Positions 1 through 8,689 of a stretch of DNA of 64,000 nucleotides are shown piece after piece. The first letter of the stretch is position 1; each line of letters begins with the position of its first letter. Location: positions 682,001-746,000 of the forward strand of contig CAXYEK010000001.1 of NCBI GenBank assembly GCA_964276235.1, given 5' to 3'. This stretch comes from SCGC-AAA076-P13 sp964276235. GTDB taxonomy: Bacteria > Pseudomonadota > Gammaproteobacteria > Magnimaribacterales > D2472. The notes below the pieces were generated by a model. That model did not search any database. It had not been told where the DNA came from and saw only the letters and a list, made by a program, of their open reading frames with translations. Both the position numbers and the translations under genes were made by a program.

Positions 1-1
1 G

Positions 2-1051
2 GCATCAACTCCAATCATCTTTAATTCATGTTTAATTATTGCTGCAATCTTTATTGCTCCAAAATATGAACTGCCAATTTATATTTTAGCCTGGGGAGTA
101 GTAGTGGCAGGGCTTATGCAATTATTTATTCAATTCTTTCCATTAAAACAAATAGATAGATTACCAGTGCCGAAGATTGATTTTCATCATCCTGGCACTA
201 TTAAAGTATTTAAACTGATGATTCCAGCTATTATTGCCGGCGGAATTCTCCAAATAAATTTATTAGTTGATACCATTTTCGCCTCATTATTAACAACTGG
301 AAGTCCAACATGGCTATATGTATCTGATAGGCTAATTCAATTCCCAATGGGAATTTTTGCAATTGCAATTGGTACTGTCCTTTTGCCAGAGCTGTCTAAG
401 TTAAGTTCAGATCAAGATAAAACTAAATTTATTGATCGAGTTAAAAAAGGGCAAAGGTTTGTTTTGTTTATAGGGATCCCATCATTTATAGGACTTGCTT
501 TTTGTTCAGTAGATCTTATAAGTACAATCTTTTTAAGAGGTGAGTTTGGAGTAGGTGATGTGTATCAATCATCTTTTAGCTTAATAGCATTTTCTTTTGG
601 ACTACCTTTTTTTATGCTTATGAAAGTTTTAACACCAACTTTTTTTGCACGTAAAGATACTAAAACACCAATGTACATAGCTCTGATATCTCTAATGATG
701 AATGCATGCTTGAATTATATTCTAGCTTTCACTTTTGGTTTTGGGCATATTGGAATAGCTATTGGAAGCTCAATATCTGCAATTATAAGTGTTTTAATTT
801 TAGAAATAATTTTAATAAAACAAGGAATAGTTGTGCTTCACAATCCGGTGAACAGATTCAATCTTTCTGTTTTAGTGTCTTCAATTTTTATGATTGTTTT
901 CCTACATTCCTCTTCCTCATATAGTTTTATTGATCTAAATTCTTTTGAAAGAGTATTATTTCTTTTATTCAAAGTGCTGATCTCTATTACAATTTATTTT
1001 AGTTTTGCAAGATTGATTTATGGAAAACCCTTAAAGGAAATTTTAGATTAA
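2..1051 (+). CDS. murJ: Lipid II flippase MurJ (MviN), C-terminal part
   Basis: The frame is open from base 2, so the gene enters from outside the window and about 350 C-terminal residues are visible. The protein is a run of hydrophobic helices with the MurJ/MviN hallmarks: a QINLLVDTIFAS segment followed by YVSDRLIQFPMGIFAIAIGT, and later TPTFFARKDTKTP. MurJ flips the peptidoglycan precursor lipid II across the inner membrane. It ends one base before the ribF start, and murJ next to ribF-ileS-lspA-ispH is a common gammaproteobacterial order, although rpsT, often found here, is absent. The N-terminal helices lie upstream of the window. Confidence 0.93.
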   Translation, partial: ASTPIIFNSCLIIAAIFIAPKYELPIYILAWGVVVAGLMQLFIQFFPLKQIDRLPVPKIDFHHPGTIKVFKLMIPAIIAGGILQINLLVDTIFASLLTTGSPTWLYVSDRLIQFPMGIFAIAIGTVLLPELSKLSSDQDKTKFIDRVKKGQRFVLFIGIPSFIGLAFCSVDLISTIFLRGEFGVGDVYQSSFSLIAFSFGLPFFMLMKVLTPTFFARKDTKTPMYIALISLMMNACLNYILAFTFGFGHIGIAIGSSISAIISVLILEIILIKQGIVVLHNPVNRFNLSVLVSSIFMIVFLHSSSSYSFIDLNSFERVLFLLFKVLISITIYFSFARLIYGKPLKEILD

Positions 1052-1052
1052 A

Positions 1053-2003
1053 ATGTATTTAATAAGAGGTCAGCATAACCTTAAGCTATTTAAATCAAAA
1101 TACCCTGAAGTAAAACTTCACGGAACCATTGGAAACTTTGATGGACTGCATCTGGGTCATCAGGCTATTTTATCCAAAATTAAAAAAAGTGCTGAAAGTA
1201 CAAATACAAAAACCATAGTTTTTTTTACTGAACCTCATGCATCAGAATACTTTGCTGAAAAAAATGATGCTACATTTCAATCACCTCCGAGAATATGTCC
1301 GTGGAGAGAAAAGTTCAGATTGCTTGAGGAATTTGATATAGATTTTGCTTTCTTCTTAAAATTCAACAACTCTTTACGCTCAATGACACCTCAAGCTTTT
1401 ATATCAGATATTTTAGATTCAGTTGGTCTTACCTCACTAACAGTTGGAGATGATTTTAGATTTGGCGCTAATAGGGCAGGAGATTTTGAATTACTTGAAT
1501 CATGGGGCAATTTAAAAAATGTAGTTATTTCTAATACTGAGACATTTAAATTTGAAAATGAAAGAGTTAGCAGTACGAGAATTAGAAAAGCATTAGAAGA
1601 AAGTAACTTCGATTTAGCAAATTCCTTATTAGGAAGACCTTATACGTTTTCAGGAAAAGTAGTTCATGGTCAACATCTTGGACGAACAATAAATGTTCCC
1701 ACGGCAAACATATGGCTGCCAAAGCAAAAACTTCCTATTTCTGGAGTTTATGCGGTCAAATGTAATCTTGATGGAGTTGCTTTAAAAGGTATTGCAAATA
1801 TGGGAACTCGACCTACAGTTGGCGGTAAAAAGCCAGTTTTGGAAGTTCACTTATTTAATTTTAATAATGATATTTATTCTAAAAGACTTGAAGTTGAGTT
1901 TAAGCATAAAATTCGTGAAGAAAAGAAATTTAAAAATTTAGACATGTTAAAATTACAGATCAAAGATGATATTGCAATAGCAGAAAATATTTTAAAAAAC
2001 TAA
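1053..2003 (+). CDS. ribF: Bifunctional riboflavin kinase / FAD synthetase
   Basis: 316 residues, the usual length. The N-terminal half is the FAD synthetase (adenylyltransferase) domain with GNFDGLHLGHQAIL, a nucleotidyl-transferase HxGH-type motif, and VSSTRIRKAL. The C-terminal half is the riboflavin kinase domain, with GRTINVPTANIWLP and SGVYAV. The enzyme converts riboflavin to FMN and then FAD. The ATG follows the murJ stop by one base and the stop is one base before the ileS ATG, so it is translated from the same operon. No FMN riboswitch is visible. Confidence 0.95.
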   Translation: MYLIRGQHNLKLFKSKYPEVKLHGTIGNFDGLHLGHQAILSKIKKSAESTNTKTIVFFTEPHASEYFAEKNDATFQSPPRICPWREKFRLLEEFDIDFAFFLKFNNSLRSMTPQAFISDILDSVGLTSLTVGDDFRFGANRAGDFELLESWGNLKNVVISNTETFKFENERVSSTRIRKALEESNFDLANSLLGRPYTFSGKVVHGQHLGRTINVPTANIWLPKQKLPISGVYAVKCNLDGVALKGIANMGTRPTVGGKKPVLEVHLFNFNNDIYSKRLEVEFKHKIREEKKFKNLDMLKLQIKDDIAIAENILKN

Positions 2004-2004
2004 C

Positions 2005-4776
2005 ATGACAACTAATTACAGAGATACCTTAAATCTCCCAGAAACAGAACTTTCTATGAAAGCAGGCCTTCCTAGAAAAGAGCCTGAAATTTTAGAATTC
2101 TGGAATGAACTAGATATATATAAAAAAATTAGAAAGAATAACAAAGGCAATAAAAGCTTTATTCTTCATGATGGACCTCCTTATGCGAATGGATCAATCC
2201 ATTTAGGACATTCTGTTAACAAAATACTTAAAGATATAACCATAAAGTCTAAAACTCTATTAGGTATGGATGCCCCATATGTCCCTGGTTGGGATTGTCA
2301 TGGATTACCAATTGAATTAAATGTTGAAAAGAAACATGGAAAAAGAAGCGAAATAGTTCAAGACAAAAAAAAGTTTCAAGCGGCATGTAAGGAATATGCT
2401 CTTAAGCAAATAGAAGATCAGAAGAAAGACTTTATTAGACTGGGTGTTTTTGGGGAATGGGATAATCCTTATAAAAGTTTAGACTCTTCTTTTGAAGCTG
2501 ATGCAGTGAGAGCTTTAGGTAAAATTTTTGAAGCAGGTCATGTCCAAAAAGGAGAAAAACCAGTCCATTGGTGTCAGGACTGCAGCTCTGCTTTGGCAGA
2601 GGCTGAAGTGGAGTATCAAGATAAAACTTCAAAGTCTATTGATGTTTCTTTTGAAGTAGATAAAGAAAGCCTTCAATCTGTTGCAAAAGCCTTTAGCTTA
2701 GATAAAGATTTTCCAATTTCTTTTGTCATATGGACAACAACACCATGGACTATTCCTTCAAATGTAGCCGTTTGCATTAACCCAGAGCTTTGTTATGTGT
2801 TAATAAAAGTCAACGATTCATATTTGATTATTGCTGAGGCTATGCTTGAAGCATGTGCTGAAAAATGGAATGTTTCTTATGAGGTTGTATCTAAAACTTT
2901 AGGATCGAATCTAAATGATATTAATTTAATACACCCCTTTTTAAATAGAAAATCTATTCTCCTTCATGCAGATCATGTCACAACAGAAGCAGGAACTGGA
3001 TGCGTTCATACTGCTCCAGCTCATGGAATGGATGACTACTTTATTTGTAAAAAAAATAATATTGAAACTTTTAAAGCTCTTAACAGTAAAGGGTTTTTTA
3101 AAGAAGAAATAGAATTTATTGCAGGATTGCCTCCCATTAAAGCAGACCCTCTAGTAATTGAGGAATTAACAAATGTAAAAGCGCTAATCCATTGCGAGAA
3201 TTATGAGCACTCATATCCTCATTGCTGGAGGCATAAAACACCTCTTATATTTACCTCTACCGCTCAGTGGTTTATATCTATGGAAAAAGAAGGTCTTCTT
3301 CAAAGTGCCCTAAATAGTGTCTCAGATGTTAAATGGGAGCCGTCATGGGGGCTTCAAAGAATTGAAGGTATGCTTTCCGATAGACCTGATTGGTGTATTT
3401 CAAGACAAAGAAATTGGGGAGTACCGATAACCTTGGTTATTCATAAAGAATCAGGAGAAATTCATCCTAATCAGGCTGAGCTCTTCAAAAAATTTGCTGA
3501 TTTAATTGAAAAAAATGGAATATCTTCATGGGAATCTTTAATGCTTTCAGATTACATAGATGATTCAGAGTCATATGTAAAAACTTCAGACTCATTAGAT
3601 GTTTGGTTTGATTCTGGAATTACTCATTTTGCTGTTTCAGAAAAAAGGTTCTCAGAAGATGTTATTGCAGACCTCTATCTTGAAGGTTCTGATCAACATA
3701 GAGGTTGGTTTCAATCATCTCTTTTAACTAGCATAGCTATGAATGGAAGGGCGCCTTACAAATCTGTATTAACCCATGGCTTTGTTGTTGATGAAAATGG
3801 AAGAAAGCAATCTAAATCTCTTGGAAATGTTGTGTCTCCTCAAAAAGTATGGGATAGCTTAGGTGCAGATATATTAAGACTCTGGGTTGCATCAACTGAC
3901 TTTAGAAGTGAAATGGTAGCTTCAGATGAAATACTTAAAAGAGTTTCAGACCAATACAGAAGGATAAGAAATACTTTTAGATTTATTTTGGGAAATCTAA
4001 ATGATTTTAATCCAAAAGATAAAATAGAATTTAAAGATCAAATAGAACTTGATAAATGGATAATCAATGAAACAAATAAACTTCAAGATGAGGTAATTGG
4101 TTTTTATGAAAGCTACTCTTATCATAATGCTATTCAACGTATTCATAATTTTTGCGTACACGAATTAGGTGGCATTTACTTAGATATTGTTAAAGATAGG
4201 CTTTATACATGTAAGAATGATTCAGTTGCAAGAAGATCATGCCAGACTAGCTTAGATCATGTTATGAATACTTTAGTAAGATTAATATCACCAGTCTTAT
4301 CCTTCACTGCTGAAGAATTGTGGCAAACTCATGAATCATTAAAGGATCAAGAAAAATCAGTGTTTTTAACTAGATACCTTGAAAGAGATAGCGAATCTGA
4401 ATCATTTATCACGCAATCAGATTGGAATAGGATATTTGAAATAAAAGACTTAGTTAATCAAGCCATAGAAAAACTTCGTAATGAAAATAAATTAAAAGGA
4501 TCACTTGATTGTAATGTAATTATTTCTGCAAATGATCATGACAAAACTATTTTAGATAAACTTGGAAATGAGCTTCATTTTGTTTTTATATCTTCTAAGG
4601 CTTCTGTTAAGCATAGTAACGAGCTATCTATTTCAATAGAGCAATCAGATGACGATAAATGTACAAGATGCTGGCATAGGGATGAAAGTATTGGAAAAAG
4701 CAAAGATCACCCTGAAATATGCTCCAGATGCGAACAAAACATTGAATCCAATGGAGAGGCAAGATACTTTGTTTAA
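2005..4776 (+). CDS. ileS: Isoleucyl-tRNA synthetase
   Basis: 923 residues, close to the E. coli length. This class I synthetase charges tRNA-Ile. Visible motifs are the HIGH-type signature in PPYANGSIHLGH, the KMSKS loop as GRKQSKSLGN, an editing domain containing WTTTPWTIPSN, and a C-terminal zinc finger CTRCW...CSRC. The frame is intact over 2.8 kb. It lies tightly between ribF and lspA, and the lspA start overlaps its last codons. Confidence 0.97.
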   Translation: MTTNYRDTLNLPETELSMKAGLPRKEPEILEFWNELDIYKKIRKNNKGNKSFILHDGPPYANGSIHLGHSVNKILKDITIKSKTLLGMDAPYVPGWDCHGLPIELNVEKKHGKRSEIVQDKKKFQAACKEYALKQIEDQKKDFIRLGVFGEWDNPYKSLDSSFEADAVRALGKIFEAGHVQKGEKPVHWCQDCSSALAEAEVEYQDKTSKSIDVSFEVDKESLQSVAKAFSLDKDFPISFVIWTTTPWTIPSNVAVCINPELCYVLIKVNDSYLIIAEAMLEACAEKWNVSYEVVSKTLGSNLNDINLIHPFLNRKSILLHADHVTTEAGTGCVHTAPAHGMDDYFICKKNNIETFKALNSKGFFKEEIEFIAGLPPIKADPLVIEELTNVKALIHCENYEHSYPHCWRHKTPLIFTSTAQWFISMEKEGLLQSALNSVSDVKWEPSWGLQRIEGMLSDRPDWCISRQRNWGVPITLVIHKESGEIHPNQAELFKKFADLIEKNGISSWESLMLSDYIDDSESYVKTSDSLDVWFDSGITHFAVSEKRFSEDVIADLYLEGSDQHRGWFQSSLLTSIAMNGRAPYKSVLTHGFVVDENGRKQSKSLGNVVSPQKVWDSLGADILRLWVASTDFRSEMVASDEILKRVSDQYRRIRNTFRFILGNLNDFNPKDKIEFKDQIELDKWIINETNKLQDEVIGFYESYSYHNAIQRIHNFCVHELGGIYLDIVKDRLYTCKNDSVARRSCQTSLDHVMNTLVRLISPVLSFTAEELWQTHESLKDQEKSVFLTRYLERDSESESFITQSDWNRIFEIKDLVNQAIEKLRNENKLKGSLDCNVIISANDHDKTILDKLGNELHFVFISSKASVKHSNELSISIEQSDDDKCTRCWHRDESIGKSKDHPEICSRCEQNIESNGEARYFV

Positions 4777-5235
4777 GTATAGGTTTTACTTATATATTCT
4801 CATTTTATTATTTTTAGATATTGTATCTAAACAGTTAGCATTAATTCTTTAGATCGAGGAATGTCTGTAAGTTTTATTCCTTTTATAGATTTATTTCTTA
4901 CTTTCAATTCAGGAGTTGCTTTTGGATTTCTAGATTTTGGAGAAAGAATATATTCCAATATTCTTATGCTTATTGGAATCTTTATAGTTATTTATCTTTT
5001 ATATCTCCTAAATGAAGAAACTAATCTTTCTAAAAAATTAGCACTTTCTTTTATCTCAGGTGGAGCTTTAGGAAACATTATTGATAGAGCACCAGATGGC
5101 TATGTTACAGATTTCTTACATTTAAATATCAATAATTATTCCTTCTTTATTTTTAATTTTGCAGATGCTTCTATAAGTTTGGGTGCAATTTTAATTATAT
5201 ACTTAGAAATATTTAAGAAAGATCATGGTAATTAA
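4751..5235 (+). CDS. lspA: Lipoprotein signal peptidase LspA (one reading-frame break)
   Basis: Two overlapping frames together give a full signal peptidase II. The first (from 4751, or TTG at 4769) encodes the first transmembrane helix ending in DIVSKQLALI. The second begins around 4852 and carries FNSGVAFGF, GNIIDRAPDGYVTDF and FNFADASI, which include the two catalytic aspartates of the family. Adding one T to the short T run near 4848-4850 joins them exactly. The enzyme removes signal peptides from diacylglyceryl prolipoproteins, and several lipoproteins are encoded in this window. The gene is essential in most Gram-negatives, so a sequence error is more likely than a real mutation. Confidence 0.9.
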
Positions 5236-6172
5236 AACTAAAGAAATAAAACTAGCAAACCCTAGAGGTTTCTGTGCTGGTGTAGATAGAGCTATTGATA
5301 TTGTTAACAAAGCTTTAGAAATTTATGGCAGTCCTGTATATGTCAAACATGAAGTTGTTCATAATAAATTTGTTGTTGAAGATTTAAAAAGAAGAGGAGC
5401 AATCTTTGTAGAAGAAATAGAAGAAATCCCTGATGACTCTTTAGTCATTTTTAGCGCACATGGTGTATCTGAGGAAGTAGAAAAAGATACAAACACCAGA
5501 AATTTACAATACTTTGACGCCACTTGTCCGCTTGTGACTAAGGTTCATATGGAAGTCATGAGACATGCTAGGGCCGAAAAAGATATTATTTTAATCGGAC
5601 ATGAAGGCCACCCTGAAGTTGAGGGAACTATGGGTCGGCACATTAATAAAGATTTCAGTAATATATATCTAGTTCAGGACGAGGAAGAGGCTGAAGTTAT
5701 CCAAGTAGAAAAACCAGAAAATCTTGCTCTTGTTACTCAAACCACATTAAGTGTTGATGACACTAAAGCGATAATAGAAACTTTAAAGACTAGATTTCCA
5801 AATATAAATATTCCAAAAAAAGATGATATTTGTTATGCAACGCAAAATAGACAAGATGCTGTAAAGCAATTAGCTTTAGAATCTGATTTTATGATTGTAG
5901 TAGGTTCAACTAACAGCTCTAACTCAAATAGATTAAAAGAATTGAGTGAGAAGTGTGGTTGTAAATCTGTTCTTATAGATGGTTTTGAAGATTTAGATCT
6001 TACTGAATTAGATGGGAGAGCAAGAATTTCAATTACTGCTGGAGCATCTGCACCAGAAGAGCGTGTCCAAGAAATAGCTTCTGCCGTTAAAAACTATACC
6101 GGCGCAAAAATTGTTGAACATGGAGTCGATGAAGAAAATATATACTTCAAACTGCCTCCGCAATTAAGATAA
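5225..6172 (+). CDS. ispH: 4-hydroxy-3-methylbut-2-enyl diphosphate reductase IspH
   Basis: 315 residues. It catalyses the last step of the MEP isoprenoid pathway, giving IPP and DMAPP, with a [4Fe-4S] cluster. The three cluster cysteines are visible in GFCAGVDRAI, DATCPLVTKVH and DDICYATQNRQ. HEVVHNKFVV, with a conserved histidine, is also present. It overlaps the end of lspA by 11 bases and its stop touches the ampD start. Confidence 0.96.
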   Translation: MVIKTKEIKLANPRGFCAGVDRAIDIVNKALEIYGSPVYVKHEVVHNKFVVEDLKRRGAIFVEEIEEIPDDSLVIFSAHGVSEEVEKDTNTRNLQYFDATCPLVTKVHMEVMRHARAEKDIILIGHEGHPEVEGTMGRHINKDFSNIYLVQDEEEAEVIQVEKPENLALVTQTTLSVDDTKAIIETLKTRFPNINIPKKDDICYATQNRQDAVKQLALESDFMIVVGSTNSSNSNRLKELSEKCGCKSVLIDGFEDLDLTELDGRARISITAGASAPEERVQEIASAVKNYTGAKIVEHGVDEENIYFKLPPQLR

Positions 6173-6712
6173 ATGCAAATTAAGAATCATCTAATTCAAG
6201 ATATTAAATTCCTAAAATCTCCAAACCATAATTTAAGACCTGATAATAGTGAAATAAGTTTAATTGTTATTCATTCTATAAGCCTCCCTCCAAATAAATA
6301 CGGGAATGATCATATCGAACAATTCTTTTTAAATGAGTTAGATCACTCCTTAGATAAATTTTACAAAGAGATAGAAGGTCTAAAAGTTTCTTCGCATATT
6401 CTAATAAAAAGGACTGGTGAAATAATTCAGTTTGTCCCTTTTAATATGAGAGCCTGGCATGCTGGAGTTTCTTCATTTAAAGGGAAGGATGATTGCAACA
6501 ATTACTCAATAGGCATTGAACTTGAGGGCTCTGATGAGGATATTTTTGAAGAAGCACAATACAAAAGCCTTTGTAAAGTAACTTCAATAATACTCAAAGA
6601 GTATAATTCTATTGATAAAAAAAATATTAAAGCACATTCTGATGTAGCACCTGGTCGTAAGACTGATCCAGGAAATTTATTTGATTGGGATAAATATTTA
6701 AATAATGTTTAA
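6173..6712 (+). CDS. ampD: 1,6-anhydro-N-acetylmuramyl-L-alanine amidase AmpD
   Basis: 179 residues, similar in length and alignment to cytosolic E. coli AmpD. Family zinc ligands are recognisable as His34 (VIHSISLPP), His155 and Asp165 (AHSDVAPGRKTDPG), with catalytic Lys163, plus GIELEGSD containing the conserved glutamate and RAWHAG. It cleaves the stem peptide from anhydromuropeptides in the cytoplasm. No signal peptide is seen. The next gene is an AmpG-like muropeptide permease, so the pair forms a recycling unit. Confidence 0.94.
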   Translation: MQIKNHLIQDIKFLKSPNHNLRPDNSEISLIVIHSISLPPNKYGNDHIEQFFLNELDHSLDKFYKEIEGLKVSSHILIKRTGEIIQFVPFNMRAWHAGVSSFKGKDDCNNYSIGIELEGSDEDIFEEAQYKSLCKVTSIILKEYNSIDKKNIKAHSDVAPGRKTDPGNLFDWDKYLNNV

Positions 6713-7961
6713 AATGAAAAAAATGTTTGTAATGCTGTCATTAGGATTTGCATCGGGACTTCCTTATATCTTAATAATTAGTACATCTACGGCTTGGCTT
6801 AGAGATGTTGGGATTGATCTGAGCTATATTGGCTTCTTTGCATGGCTAACATTTGCATATACTTTTAAGTTTGTATGGGCGCCATTGGTTGATAGATTTT
6901 CAATTCCAATTTTAAGTGTATACGGCCACAGAAAAAGCTGGATTGCTTTAATGCAAATTATTATATTTATAAATCTTCTAATCATTTCAGATATAGACCC
7001 CCAATCTAGCTTCACATTATTTTGTATTGCAGCTTTTTTAATTGCCTTAGCCGGATCGATTCAAGATATTGCAATTGATGCCTTTAGAATTGAGTATGCT
7101 GACATAAGAGATCAAGGTAATTTAGCAGCTGCTTACCAACTTGGTTATAGATTGGCAATAATTGCAGCAACCTCTCTTGCTCTAATTTATGCCGACATTA
7201 ATGGTTGGTCATTAACATTTAAATTAATGGCAGCTTTAATGTGTTTAGGACTTCTTGGTGTTATTTTTTCTAAAGAGGAAGAAAATCAAAACTTAGGAAA
7301 ATTAAATTTTATTAATTCAATAATAGAACCTTTAAAAGACTTTTTCTCAAGATTTGGTTTATTTATGGCATCTATGCTTCTTCTGATCATAGCTACATAC
7401 AGATTAACAGATATTGTAATGGGTCCAATGGCATCTCCGTTTTATATCGATATGGGATTTACTCTGACTGAGATAGGTGCTGTAGTTAAGGTTGTTGCTT
7501 TAGTGGCTTCTGTAATAGGAATATTTACTGGCGGGATTCTTATCAAAAGAATTGGTATTTATAAAGGATTAATAATAGGTGCTTTTTTAGTTATGTTAAC
7601 CAACCTTTGCTTTTCATATGTCGCTGTAACTGAAAAAAATATTATTTCCTTAGCAATTATTGTTGGAATGGATAGCCTTGCAGCTGGTATTGTGGGCACT
7701 GTTAATATTGCATTTTTAACAAGTCTTGTTTCAAAAAAATATACTGGGTTTCAATATGCATTATTGACTGGATTTATGGCTGGACCTGGATTTGCTCTCA
7801 AGGGGTTGTCAGGTATTTGGGTGGTTCATCTTCAAAATATTTATGGATTTAGCTATGGCTGGATGACTTTTTATATAACAACATCACTCCTTACAATCCC
7901 AGCTATAATGTTTTTGTACTTCAACAGGCATTTTTTAATAAATCATGAAAAAAACTTATAG
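6705..7961 (+). CDS. ampG: AmpG-type muropeptide permease (MFS)
   Basis: 418 residues with about twelve hydrophobic segments. The start resembles AmpG: GFASGLPYILIISTSTAWLR followed by FKFVWAPLVDR, and GSIQDIAIDAFRIE is typical of the family. AmpG imports anhydromuropeptides from the periplasm into the cytoplasm, where AmpD, encoded immediately upstream with an 8-base overlap, processes them. Starts at 6705 or at internal Met codons at 6714 and 6723 are all possible. Substrate is inferred from family and neighbour. Confidence 0.88.
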   Translation: MFKMKKMFVMLSLGFASGLPYILIISTSTAWLRDVGIDLSYIGFFAWLTFAYTFKFVWAPLVDRFSIPILSVYGHRKSWIALMQIIIFINLLIISDIDPQSSFTLFCIAAFLIALAGSIQDIAIDAFRIEYADIRDQGNLAAAYQLGYRLAIIAATSLALIYADINGWSLTFKLMAALMCLGLLGVIFSKEEENQNLGKLNFINSIIEPLKDFFSRFGLFMASMLLLIIATYRLTDIVMGPMASPFYIDMGFTLTEIGAVVKVVALVASVIGIFTGGILIKRIGIYKGLIIGAFLVMLTNLCFSYVAVTEKNIISLAIIVGMDSLAAGIVGTVNIAFLTSLVSKKYTGFQYALLTGFMAGPGFALKGLSGIWVVHLQNIYGFSYGWMTFYITTSLLTIPAIMFLYFNRHFLINHEKNL

Positions 7962-8292
7962 ACTAATATTTTTCTTTTCGTTGGCTCTTGTAATGTACTT
8001 AAGTATTGTTCCTGCATCATCAATTCCAAATATTGCAGCACTTAGTTTTTTAACTGATAAAGGAATTCATTTTTTAATTTTTTTATACCTCTCCTATCTA
8101 GGATTGCTATGCAGCTTTCCATTTTCAAGAAATTTATTATTAATCTCTATTTTTTGTTTCGGTCTTTTAATTGAAATAATTCATTTTTATCATCCGTATA
8201 GATATTTTGAAATATTTGATTTAATAGCCAACTCTTTTGGCATCATCTTAGCTTTGATGATTTATTCCAAAAAAGATCAATTAAGCCATTGA
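7945..8292 (+). CDS. VanZ-like small membrane protein
   Basis: 115 residues with four likely membrane helices. The pattern VMYLSIVPASSIP, then DKGIHFLIFLYLSYLG and LIEIIHFYHPYRYFEIFDLIANSFGI, matches the VanZ-like family (conserved D-K-xxH and E-xxQ/H...R motifs). The cellular role of this family is poorly defined outside teicoplanin resistance. It overlaps the end of the AmpG gene by 17 bases and is probably cotranslated with it. Confidence 0.75.
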   Translation: MKKTYRLIFFFSLALVMYLSIVPASSIPNIAALSFLTDKGIHFLIFLYLSYLGLLCSFPFSRNLLLISIFCFGLLIEIIHFYHPYRYFEIFDLIANSFGIILALMIYSKKDQLSH

Positions 8293-8319
8293 TTTATCTC
8301 TTTTAGTCCATAACTAGTG

Positions 8320-8343
8320 TTTAAGTTACTAAAGTAACTTAAA
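8320..8343. promoter_or_regulatory. Perfect 11-bp inverted repeat upstream of groES
   Basis: The arms TTTAAGTTACT and AGTAACTTAAA are perfect complements separated by AA. The element lies 31 bases before the groES ATG and 27 bases after the previous stop. There is no T run on either side, so it is a poor intrinsic terminator. It is not CIRCE (TTAGCACTC-N9-GAGTGCTAA). A protein operator controlling groESL is my preferred reading, but this is inference. Confidence 0.45.
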
Positions 8344-8374
8344 ATTCGATAAATAATTTTATTGGGAGATAAAA

Positions 8375-8662
8375 ATGAAATTAAGACCTTTACATGACAA
8401 AGTTCTTGTTAAAAGAACTGAAGAAGAAGAAACTTCATCCGGAGGCATTATTCTTTCAGGATCTGCTAAGGAGAAACCTTCTCAGGGAGAAGTTATATCA
8501 GTTGGACCAGGTAGAAAATCAGAATCAGGCGATATTATGCCTGTTAATGTTAAAGCTGGTGATATTGTAATCTTCGGCCAATATGGTGGAAACGAAATTA
8601 AATTAGATGGCGAAGATTTTCTCATTCTAGGTGAGAGTGATATTTTCGGCGTTATTGAATAA
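8375..8662 (+). CDS. groES: Co-chaperonin GroES
   Basis: 95 residues. MKLRPLHDKVLVKR at the start, GGIILSG within the mobile loop and GQYGGNEIKLDGEDFLIL are diagnostic. It forms the heptameric lid on GroEL. The ATG has a good ribosome-binding site (GGGAG) at 8362-8366. It is followed after 27 bases by groEL, the classical operon. Confidence 0.98.
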   Translation: MKLRPLHDKVLVKRTEEEETSSGGIILSGSAKEKPSQGEVISVGPGRKSESGDIMPVNVKAGDIVIFGQYGGNEIKLDGEDFLILGESDIFGVIE

Positions 8663-8689
8663 ATTAAATTATTAAAAGGGAGTATATAA

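Noticed and set aside
8320..8343. CIRCE element for groESL
   Set aside because: The arms do not match TTAGCACTC/GAGTGCTAA and the spacing is 2 rather than 9 bases.
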